DNA from: Holacanthus passer
Taxonomy: Eukaryota > Chordata > Actinopteri > Pomacanthidae
Length of the DNA stretch: 64,000 nt
Assembly: GCA_025331565.1 (NCBI GenBank)
Contig: JAFREQ010000003.1
Span: 11,649,001 to 11,713,000, forward strand
Reading direction: 5' to 3'
Positions within the stretch are counted from its first letter, which is position 1; the number at the start of each line of letters is the position of its first letter. Shown here in pieces: positions 1 through 12,200 of the stretch. The translations under genes were made by a program, and so were the position numbers. The notes under the pieces are model-generated. The model ran no database searches, was not told the origin of the DNA, and saw only the letters and a program-made list of their open reading frames with translations.

Positions 1-74
1 ACAAAGTATACTCATCAGTTCAAACAACATGTACAGTTGTGACAAAAACCACAGTGGGTGTAACTGTGTCCTAC

Positions 75-210
75 CTCTGTCTGCACCATAAGGGGGCGGT
101 GCATGCGCAGATCGTGGACGATGCCAAACACGTCCACGATATTTTCCCTTTCAATCTGGAAGATCAAACGGTCAATGGCTATGAAGGTACCTGTGCGTCC
201 AACACCAGCG
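75..210 (-). CDS. ptprj: ptprj exon 33: P-loop end; last coding exon inside the window
   Basis: 136 nt, phase 2 to 0. Completes the P-loop (SAGVGRTGTFIAIDRL) and ends DLRMHRPLMVQTE before donor GTAGGA. The Q-loop residues and C-terminal tail must be in exon(s) left of position 1, so the gene is cut by the window edge. Confidence 0.9.
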
Positions 211-3200
211 CTGAGTGTGGACAACGTAGACAGACAAACAGATGAGGGGGGAGAAAAAGACAGAATATCAGATGGATTTTTCATTTCTGAAAAAGTTTTG
301 AACTGAAGGTAAATGTGTGTGTGTCTATGTTTGTGTGTCGTGTCGGACCTGCAGTGGACCACAGTAGGAGAGTTTCTGGAGTATTGGTCCATGTGCTCTC
401 TGACCAAGTGTCTAAAGCTGATGAGGAGCTCGGTGGTTTCTGGGACCCCATGATCTGGCCAGGCTGTGAAGTGGAAGTGACGCACCGAACGGGTCTCTGC
501 TGTTTTCACCTGGAGGACAAATGCACACAAACTCAAAATAGATGTGACTGAGAAATAAACGCTCACAAATGTATGGAGAATGTATGGGTAATTGTTTCCA
601 AGTTAGATCGTTAGATCAGGAGGTAACTGGAGTACACAACTTGTGTAAATTCTCATTTATAGGTTGCAAGGGTTCATGTTTTAATGCAATGTGCCTTTTC
701 TTCATATTAACAAGCGCATTCATTAAAATATTGAGAAGTGTTGAGCAGGGTGTTGTTTGTTCACTCACTGAGTTGATATAGATGTAGGATGACTATTCCA
801 AACTAAAGCTGTTATGACTTCTACTGATACACGCCACTTACATTTTTAATATCAAAGTCCCTGATGGTCCAGTCTTCAAGTGGCATGTCAGATGTTAATG
901 TCACAGTGATGTTTTCAAAGTGTTTGGTACCATAATCCCAGTATTGCTCACATTTTACCTGGAAGAGAAAGACAGTCGTATATGCAACGTATACATATAT
1001 GTAATACAAAGTGCTTTAGTCCTAATTTAAAAAGACTAACTTTCGTAAGTAAATTCTGGAAACTTCTGGTGGAGCAATGCTTTACATATACATTGACTTT
1101 TTTGGCTATTTTTTTTTTTTGTTGCTTCAATCTGTATAAAATGATTAAAAATACACTATGAAAACTGTAGACATTTATTACACTTTTGATATGATTTTCT
1201 CTTTTATTATTTGGTTCCATAAATCCCTGCTCATGGAGATTAACCACTTTAAAGTCATCATGCAATTAATGAAATGTATGAAATATACGACACCTATTGT
1301 TGTAATAATAGCGCACAATTGTCTTACCATGGAGGATGTATTCATGGAACACATGTTTACATTTAATATGAGATATTCAGTGTTCAGGCACAACAGTACT
1401 CTGGCATAGGACATAGTGTTCCCATGTATGTACACATGTTACTGCTGGGTGTAGAACTTGTGTTTGTACTCACTCGTCCTTGTTCATTACAGCGTGTCAG
1501 CATGACCAGAGTCCGTACATTCTTCTCCCAGATCATCCTCCAGAAATCGTTGACTGTGGCGGGCAAAGGACCCTGAGCTGCAATAAATTCCTTCCTGGAG
1601 TTGGAACCCTGCCAAACGAAACATCAGCCCAGCCACAGAACACAAACACCCATCCTGTTCAGTTTTCTAGGAGATTCTCAAGTGCTTCAAACATCGATGT
1701 GGATGAGGGTGGAACAGGTAAATAGCATGGCATTAAGCAAAAGAATGAACAGTTATGTTGCTCGGTAGAACAAGGCGGAGAGCTGCTTGAAAGAGTGTCA
1801 GTACGCACCGGCATGTAGTTAGCATTGATGTAGTCATCATATGGACTCCCATGGATAATAGAGAGTTTCACCCTAGAAGAGTCGTCTAGGAGGCGAGACA
1901 AGAGGGTAAATGAAATGAAAAATCTGCTATGTGTAAAATGAAATGAAAAGAGGTCTGATAGTAGTAGAATAGTACAGTATGACAGGTGATGGTATGGTTT
2001 AATGAGTGAGGAGTGTTACTGTTGAAAGCAGCAGAGGTGGATTTGTTAAGGTGACTCACAGGGAAGCACGTTGTTGTAGCGGTTCTTGGGCTTGTTCTCC
2101 ACAGTCAGAGCATTTGTTTTCGACTGAGCTGTACCAACAATCTTCAGGTCCTTTAAAAGAAAGGAATAAAGTGTGATTGATGATTGGATGGTTCACTGTA
2201 TGAAGTCTACCAAAAAAATGTTGTGTCCCAAAATATTACAATACTTTTATTATATTACAATAAAATGTACATCACAAAGAGTGTGATCTAGACCTACTCT
2301 GTATAAAAAAGTGCCCTGAGATAACTTCTGCTGTGTTTTAGTGCTATATAAATAAATTGAATTGAACTGAATATTAGTAAGGATGCACATCATTGATTTT
2401 CTGATTTTTTTTTTTTTTTGTCCTGTTTCCAGTTAATTATATCAGGAATAGTGTAAAACTAATGATTGGAGCAAATATCCAGTCCTGATTTATTTCTAAT
2501 GTCTGACATGTCTGAGATGAGCACAAATTACTGCAAACCTCTTATTTATTTTGGTATCATTTTGTCAAGTATGCTTGTTGTTGCCTTTTTGTTCCACCAC
2601 AACCGAACGCTTGCAAGCTTCCCTATAAAATGCAAACGTACACTGCCTCAATTGAAATCCCAATTTTTGTACATTTGCTCAATGGTCACATCAGTTATTA
2701 GAAATGCACTGAGAGTTAGATATTAGCATTGAATTTTAAGAAATAGTGAGTAGTTGTCACTTTTAGACATCATGTTAAATCCTTAAATCACATGAATAAA
2801 TCTATCTACAATAACTGCATAATATAGTGTACATTGTTTTGATAATGACTATTAAATCTTTTTTAGCAGTAACTGTCAGCCATGGATAAATAATTTATAT
2901 ATCAGGAGCTTATGTTTTACCTCAAACTCTTCAGCAAAGCCACAGTTGGAGTCAGCTTTGTGCTTCCTGTAGTAAGCCTCGTAGTCCTCCACCGTTACAG
3001 CTACACTTCTGCTCAAACAGGCACCAGAGGTCAGACAAAAGTAACAAGCTTTGTCCCTGGATTTTATACAGTCCAGTCTGTTCCTGTCATAATGTGCAAC
3101 ATTTGATAGATCTAATCATACTTTATATTTTAAATGATTTGTACTTACACTTTGGCTCTGGAAAAAGAAAAGAGGAAAAGGCATTGTTGATTCACAGTTA

Positions 3201-6200
3201 TAAAAACAATTGTTGTCCATTTACTTTAAACTTATAATAATATGGCAAAAATGAAAACCTCACCTTATGGAATGAATCTGGATGCCTGATGATTCTTTTT
3301 TGGATAACCTACAGTAGATACACAGTGAGTTTAGAGTTCAGTCCTACACACACCGACTTCATAGTAATGTTCATCAACGGTGACAATAACAAACCTTTTC
3401 CAGTAGATAATGAAGCCGATGAGGACGATGAAGAGAACACAAAAAATTCCCAATGTTGCTCCAACAGCAATGCCAACGACGGCTAAAATGTTGACGAAGA
3501 TTAAGACAGAAAGAAAAAGAAACAGGCCAATGAGCATTTCCTCACATTATGGGAGAATTTCATGGCCAAACCCAAACTATATGTTTCTGAATGTGGTACC
3601 TGGGTCCCCTGGGAGTTCAAAAGCAGGATAGAAGTGTGTTGTTGAGACCAGTGACGTCTGACCATTCACAACATCATTTCGCAGAGACAGACTGGTGAAC
3701 AACACAATCGCATATCTGCGGGATTAAACCAACCGGTTAAGAGACTTTAAAATCTTTTTTCATATACGCACATCTTCTACTTTGACAGAGTATTAGCTGG
3801 AAATTCATCTCCTAATGATTTGACACAACAATAACCAGTGGTGGAAATACTAGATATTTTACTTGAGTAAAAGCAGCAATACGACAGTGCCAAATTACTC
3901 TGTTACAAGTAAAATGTACTTAAAGTACCAAAAGTAAAAGTACTTCTTGTGGGAAAAAATGCAAATTTCAGAATAAAATATGTCTTACTGATGCATTCAT
4001 GTGTGAGTATCATTAATATGTAATGTTTAGCTTACTCTATAATCTATAACAGCACATCATCATTTATTAGCTGATATCATGTCAACAAGTAATCAATCAA
4101 TAAGTAGTCAATAAGTACAACATTGACTTCCAATGTAATAGAGTAGGAGTAAAATAAAATGAACATACTCAAGGAAAGTGTCTCAAAATTGTACTTAAGT
4201 ACAATACTTGAGTCAATCTACTTAGTTAATTTCACCTCTGGCAATAACCCATAATGAAGGTAATCTTATTATATTTTGACAGGTTATTCTACCAATGAGA
4301 AGTAAATACTATATATTATCTGCTGCTGCACACACATTTATACGCATATGATCTGTGTTCTTACTGGTATTTTCCACCGGCGTCCAGAACACCATTAGTG
4401 TAGCCCATCCACGTGGTTTCATCTCCTACTTCTATATTCACATAGTTGTTTCCACTGCGTGTTTGGAAGACGTTCTCTGTTATTGTTGCCAAGTATACTG
4501 GAGTTTCCTTTGCCTTCCACTGATTGTACGTTTTCCCCAAGTACTTTGTCCAATCCGAAGTGTCATCTGAAAGGACAGGAATTACATGGAACAATTATTG
4601 AGACAACAATAAAGACAACTGCAAGAAATACTTAGACTAGGCAAATGTAAATGTAAATGGATGACATAATTACTACAGTCTCAGACATTGACAAGAAGAA
4701 AAAAAAGAAACCTACCAGGGAGATTACTTGCCACCAGCACCCCAATATGTGTGATTGGCCCACTGGTGCTGTTCAGCAGTCCGGAGTCAATCTGAAGGGA
4801 GAACTTGTTGTATACCTTTTTACTCACCAGCACAAGTGAGATATAGTCCTCTGGAATAGGTGGCTCTTCAGAAAAAAATATGAACGAGAAAAGATTAGAT
4901 TTCAAGAGGTTTTGTAACTCAGATGTTGCAACAATGTCAAATATAATAAACAAAAGAATATTACAAAACGAATGCACCAGGATGTTTTAAGCCTTTTACC
5001 TTAAACATTCTGTAAGTATGTCAGTTTCTAAATTATTTTTTCAAACAATGGCCAAAATCCATTCTAAACTGCTTGTACCGTCAACTATAGATAAATCAAA
5101 GACACTGCCACAGATACAATGATTTGAGCATCTGAAATATTAATGTTTTTGAGTATCGATTTTACAACCCTAATTGCAAAAACGTTGGCACACTGTGTAA
5201 AACCTAAATAAAGACAGAATGCAATCATCATCATTCAGACAACAGTTTTACGAAGTGTTCCTGAGCCCATCTCCTTTATACAATCACGTGACAAAGTGTT
5301 GAACCTCTCCATCCTTGCTTGTGAACGACTGAGTCTTTCCAGGATGAACCTTTCATACCCAATCATGATACTCTCACCTGTTACCAATGAACCTGTTTAC
5401 CTGTGGAATGATCCAAACAGGTGTTTTTGGATCAGTCCACAACTTTCACAGTCTTTTGTTGCTCCTGTCCCAACTTGTTTGAAACATGTTGCTTACATCA
5501 AATTCAGAAAAAAACTTATATTTACAAAGATCTATGAAGTTGATGTGGTCAAACATAAAATATATTGTCTTTGTACTGTTTCAATTGGTTTCAAGTTATG
5601 AAATACTATTTTATTTAAGTTTTACACAGTGTCTCAACTTTTTTGGAATCAGGGTTGTACAAAAAGGTTCTGACATATAGTATAAAAGTTTGCTGTATGA
5701 ATCTTAAACACTTTGTAAAACCTGTATTTAAACAAGATTGAACATGTCATTAGTAAAGTACAAATGTAATTATAATGTTTACAAAGCATAAAATCCTACT
5801 TGTGATGCCTGTCCAGCAGTGAAGAGTCTCAGGAGTGCTGGGTTGTCCACAGCTCAGAGTCTCCACAGTCAGCTTGTATTCAGTATAGTGACCAAGGTTG
5901 GACACAGTATGACTACAACAGGTGCTTGTACGGTTGATGATCTTGCCATCATTTACAGTGATCTTGAAGCCAGAGTACTGGCCAGTGGGTTCGGTCCAGG
6001 ACAGGATAACTTCTGCATTTGTACCGTTTGGACCTTTACACTGAAAGTTTTTCACTGGGCTTGCATCTGCAGAGTCAAGCAGAAATGAGTGTCAGGAATA
6101 AAACTGTCCATTATATAAAAGTATATCATTTTTGTATTTCTTTCAGTGACCAAAAATATCTTTGCTATATCATTTATTGTGACTGACTTCCTTTCCATTA

Positions 6201-9200
6201 CTTAAAAATTGGTACCAGCTGTCATCAACACAGGTTTGTTTAACTGTACAAAGGATTTGTTTTTTGATTGATAACTAATTCTAAGTAGCTACTAAATCCT
6301 CATTAGAAAACATCTTGAAATACAACCTTTTAACCAAAAATCACTCCTAAAATATGCTTGCTTTTCACAATTTCCATATGTCCAGTTGAAATACAAAATT
6401 ATTTTAAAATATCTTATTACTTAATAAGTCCATATGAAATGAACTGATCTGTTTTGACCATACTTGTGCAGTTGGAAATCCATTTCGGCGCAGCCGGTGT
6501 TCCATCAGAGGTCTCTGTGGTGACATTTATGTCATAGCGGCTGCCAGGAACCAGACCACTGATATTATGCTTAGTTTCCTTAGTTTTCAGTGAATCAGTG
6601 ATCCCATCTGAACTTTGCCAGGTCACATTGTAACAATAGCTGTTTTTGTATTCTTCAGGTTGGACCCACATGACTGTGATGCTCTCCTCTTTTGTAGAAG
6701 CACTGAGATACTTCACATTGAACGGTCCTGAGTGTTTGAAACAGAGATGCAAGTGTTACTAGACATTAAAGATTAAAAAGTGTTTGCACATTGCTCAGGC
6801 ACAGAAATAAAACCCTTACTTGTGGTGACCATGTGGATCTGAACCATCTCACTCTCAAAATCCATGACCCCCACTGTTGCCACAGAGATGTTGTAGGGAG
6901 TCCCAGAGAGCAGGGAGGCAAAAGTATAACTGGTGCTAGTGGAAGGGATGTATTCTACTCCCTGCTGCGATGTGTCAGTCAACCTGTACTGGAATGATGC
7001 ACCGGCCATCAGAGGAGCTTCCTGCCAACTAATGTCAATGGAGCTGGTTGTTTTCATCAGGATCTCAATTGGTCCGGGAGGATTAGGGACTGGGAAGGTG
7101 GAATTGCAGAATGTGAACTTTAACAAGCAGAGTAACATCATCCTAAAAAAATCTTTAATTGCTCACTAAAGTGTGAGTGTTTACAGGGACATATCGCTTG
7201 TGTTGCATGTTTTCTCTTTTGTATTAAACACAAAGATTTTACAATCCTGCAGGCTATTTTTCAAAACATACGTTTTTATTTGTTCTCATTTCCGCTTCAC
7301 TACCGTATAGATTAGTTTTATGATGTATGTACTCATAGTCTTAGGATTTCTTTGTCAAAAAAAATTATCAAAACATTTTTTTGACAAGTGCCAGAAAAGC
7401 AACCATTCTCATGTTATTGTGCATCATGTCCTTGAAAGCACCATCAAGGCTTGAGCATCAGCTGTACTGCTTGTACCACAGGGTGACAAACCTGATTATA
7501 TAAAAATAAAGGCAAAACTGTTGTGGATTCCAATTGTCACACAAGCTCTAAATCAGGTAAACTGAATACAAACCATTGAATTGGATGCTGCAATTAGTTA
7601 GTGGGAAAATGTGAAAAAACACTTGTTTGATACTTTAGCTGTGACTTACTGAATATGGAGCCACTTCAAAATGTAACGAAAGTATCATACTTACAAGTTG
7701 CATTAGTAACATATACAGATGATGCATTGAAGGGTCCACTATATGTAGTGACCACTGCAGTGTAAAGCATTCCAGCTGACAGGTTCTCAAACAGATAGTA
7801 GGTACTGTCAGAGCTCAGGTTAGTGGGAGTGTTGTTTAGATGGACCACATAATAATCCACGTTTCCAGGAGGTTTGGTCCATGATACCAGGATTGAACTA
7901 TTGGAGCCTTGGTTGGAGACACTGGGTTGCACTGTCTCAGGCTCTGTTCAGGCGCAGGAGAGGAAGAATTAAAGCTGATCAACCAAACCGATAATTTGAA
8001 ATAAGGAAACAGAAATGACAGATAAGAGTCTTACTAGTGTACTGAGAGGTGCAGCGTGCTTCCCCTTCGATGCCGTCTGCAGCCCTTACAAATACACAGA
8101 AGGTGCACTTGGTTCCGGGGATGAGCTCTGAGATCTGTATGACTTGTCCTGTGAGGGTCTGATTTTGGGAGCCACAGCCTGTAGTCTGAACCCGATATGT
8201 ATATTCATTCTTTGCCTCAAGTGGTTCCATCCAAACCAGACGTACAGCAGTTGTGTTTAAGGTCTCAGCCTCCAACTGTCTAACATTATACGGTCCTACA
8301 AACAGAGCACAAAGTGTTTCTTATGAATTATATCAAATAATAACAAAGTGAACTTGTTATTTACTGGGGTTATTTTTCTCATTTTGGGAAATAATCGCTG
8401 CTTCCCAATAGTAAAGAGAACATCTTAGATAGGATATATACATACGTGTGAAGTAGGACACTGTCACAGGATCTGCCTCAGTGCCACCTGCTGTCTGTGT
8501 AGTGACACTGAAGCTGTAGTTGCTCCCAGAGAGAAGTCCAGAGATTGTGTGTGTGGTGGTAATGACTGTTTCAGATAGAAAAATGGAGCCATTGGAGGCC
8601 ACCACAAAATATGCGTAGTGAGATTTGCTCTCTAGCTGCTCCCAAACCAAGGTCACGGCACCTGTGGTAATTTCTGTCTGTGTCAGCATGGTTACAGACA
8701 ATGGTCCTGTGAAAATGAGACAGGCAAGATATAGTTGATATACAGAACAGGTGCACATTTTCACATGTCAGATTTAAGCAAAATAATATAAAAAGCATGT
8801 GTACATGCACATGGCCTTAATATGATAAAACCCACCCATCTAGATCACAAAGCAGTCAAATTAAATCACTATAAATGTCAGAATCTGTCTGATTTTTTAT
8901 GCATCCAGGCTTTTGTCAAAAACAAAACTAAGATTAGAGTAGTTCATAGTTCATTTTTGAGAAAGTGTGTGTAAATCGTGTGTAAATACACAGAAAGCAT
9001 TATCATTCATGTCACTGTCACTATACCGTAAAAAATAGTACTAATGATAACCAAAACCAGAAAAAAAGTAACCAAATAACAAATAAAAAGACAAACTATA
9101 AAAAAAGTTCTGAAGTATGGCTAATAACATCAATAGTAATAATCTTGGTGTCACACTCACTGGTATAAATTTCTGTCCTCTCCGCTGTGCTCTCATAGCT

Positions 9201-12200
9201 CCACACACCGACAGTGACAACAGAGACATTGTAGGGACTTCCAGACTGGAGATTGTCGAGCAGGAACCAGTTGTTTTCAATGGGAAAGGAGCCTTTAAAG
9301 GTGGACACAGTGAAGTTGTATCGATGATGGTCCATGTTCTTGGGAAGGGACCAGGTAAAGTTGATGGCACTCACAGTCTGAGACACCACCACGATGTTGC
9401 CAGGAGGGTTGGGAACTGAACAGCAGAAGGAATACTTTTTCATTTGTGTGAGATTCAAACACTACAGACATTTCTAAAATAAATAAAACACATGCTATAC
9501 ACATACATTGTACATAAGTTATGCATAGTTAGGATTGAGTTACTCACAAGTTGCATTGCACACAGTTGAATTACTCTGAAGAGGTCCACTCCTGGTGATC
9601 ACCGCCACACAGTAAAGCACTCCCGGTTCCTGGTCCAGAAACTCAGTATTTACAGTAGTGTTGATCAGATCTGTCTTGTTTCCCACCAACTGGGTGTCTC
9701 TGTACAGGACGACAGTGTAGGAAGCCACCTGCCCAGACGCAGGACTCCAGCTCACATTCAGGCTGGTTGTGGTTCCTATGGCTGTGAGGCCAGAAACTGC
9801 CTCAGGCTCTGTAGAGAAGAAGCAATACATTTAGTCTGAGCTAATGAACACACATTAAAGTGAAAAATGTATAGGATTGAGTTGTAACAGAATAACTGCA
9901 ACATAGTTATGTATTCTAAGCACAATCAAGATTTAAGTGTAGTAACCAAAATTACAATCGAGAGAATTACTTCTGGGAGTTAATGTGACTGTGTGGGAAA
10001 AATCACTGACTACATTTGCTAAGCCTGTAATTTTTCCACTTTCCTTATCTGTGCAGTAACCACACTCTGCAAATTTGGCCTGAAAGGGGTACTCTACTGA
10101 TTTTACATATGTCAGCTCAGTTTGACTTTGAGAAAAGTATCATCACACACCCTTAAAGAGATGTTTTCTGGTCTTTCCAAACACTTTTGTTAGACTAGGT
10201 TCAGACTTATTTTCAGTTTTTATATATGGACACAAGTGCTATAGTGGGCCTGTGAGACATATATGTATCACAGTCTTTGTGACATTTTTGATGAATGCGA
10301 CCTTAGAAACTTTTAAGATCTTAAAATTACTTTCAATTTGCCCAGCAGTAACTTTCTTATGTATCTACAGCCAAGCACAGCAATGTTAACTATGGTGTCC
10401 CCTGGAATCAACCCTTGTCTCTTCATCCATTACTGCATTTAATGACTAGTCTAATGAAAAACAATGTTGAGTTTCATTAATGAAATTGTAGACTCCATCA
10501 ATCATCAATACATGACTGAGTCCTCTGGAGAGGGCTAATGATTGCGATTTTGATAAAGTAAATTCTTTTTAGCAAGCAACAATGTATGTACTGTATATAT
10601 AAAAAAGCGATTTCAGAAGCTTTGAAGACATACGTGTGTAACTCGATATGTTTTCCACTGTTGACTTGACCCCATCTACAACTGTAAACACTTCAAAAGT
10701 GTACAACTGTCCAGGGGTCAGATTGAAGAAGGTATAATTCTCAGCCTCAGTTGACACATTCTGAACCACCCTGGTGTCCTGGAGCGCTATCACCAGGTAG
10801 GAGTAGGAAGGCTTATGATCACTTTGTCTGAGCCACGTCAGCTGGATGGTCTCTGTGTTCACATCCTCCAGGCTGAGTTTGGTCACTGCTTTGGGCTCTG
10901 TAGCAAATACAGCAGAGGGTTACTGTATGTAAGACCACAAGAGAAAAGGGTACTTTACATTGTTGTAGTATCCTTAATGGTTTTAAAGGTTTTCGGCTAT
11001 TTGAAAGTTCTGATAGCAAAGAATCCATTCATGTGTCAGGCCTTACTTGTGTAACTGAAAGTCTGTTCCTGTGTGGATTCACTTCCTGTTGCTGCGATCG
11101 TCGTGACATTGATACCATATCGAGTTCCTGGCTCCAGGTTTGGTACTACAGTGCTGGTATTTTTGGCTGTCGTGTTAAACATTGCTCCCATAGCATTGTA
11201 GGTTTGAACCAAGTACGTGTAATACGGCTGGGCTCCCTGCGGGTATGACCACTTCACTTCTACTGAGGCGGTGGATTTAGGGCTGGCTACAAGGTTCAAC
11301 ACAGGGTTGGGCACTGGAAAAATGACAAACGAGGGGAATGTTACTTAAACAAGTAATGAATTAAGAAAATATCACATAACACTTTGGTTTATCCCTGTTG
11401 TACTTACAGGTGAAAGCAGAATTATGGACAACCGTGCTCATTAATTGTTGGGGTCCAACTGTTTCCAAAGTTATATTGTAAGAAGTTCCAGAGGAAAGCG
11501 AGGACAGCTCTGTGTCATTGACTGTGATGGTTTCATTTAGTACTTGTCCACCCTCTGGCTGGTAGGTGACATAGTAGCTGATCTGTGGAGCGCCCTCCAT
11601 CAAGTGAGGCGTTGCCCACTTCAAACAGAGCGAAGAGTTTGTCTTCTGACTGATGATGATGGAACCAGGAGGTGTGGGAACTAAGAGGGATGAATAACAG
11701 ATACAGGTACACACACATTTTTCCCTTTATATTTGAATTAATAGTGCGCAAAAAACACTCAAACTATGCATTAAGACTTGACTCTGAGGACATGCGTGTT
11801 AATGATGCAAGTGAGGAGGTAAAACACCCACTGTGAAGTGTTTGCACAAAATATCACATTATGATTAAATGAAATTGCTACAAGTCATTACTTGAAGAGT
11901 AGTAGTACTGATATAGAGGTCAAGTCTGACTGATTTTAATGGTTTAAAGCCATTTAAATAAGCTACATTTACTTGCAAAAAAGTAGAAGTATATCTCTTA
12001 TATTAAGCTGCAAACGATCTGAAAATAAAATCATGAAAACAATGACAGTGTCAGGTGTTTCAACTTACAAGTGGCAAATAAAGACTGGTTAGACACAGCA
12101 CTGAAGTTTCCAGCCACAGACGTCACCGTGATGGCAAAGATTCTGCCAGGATATAAGTCAGTAAAGTGGGCTTTGGTGTTTGCAGTTATATTGCTATAAA

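Noticed and set aside
5296..5680. Open frames similar to those at 58359-58900, as a possible two-copy gene family
   Set aside because: Both lie in copies of the same non-autonomous Tc1-like element; the similarity is that of the repeat, with frame-disrupting changes.
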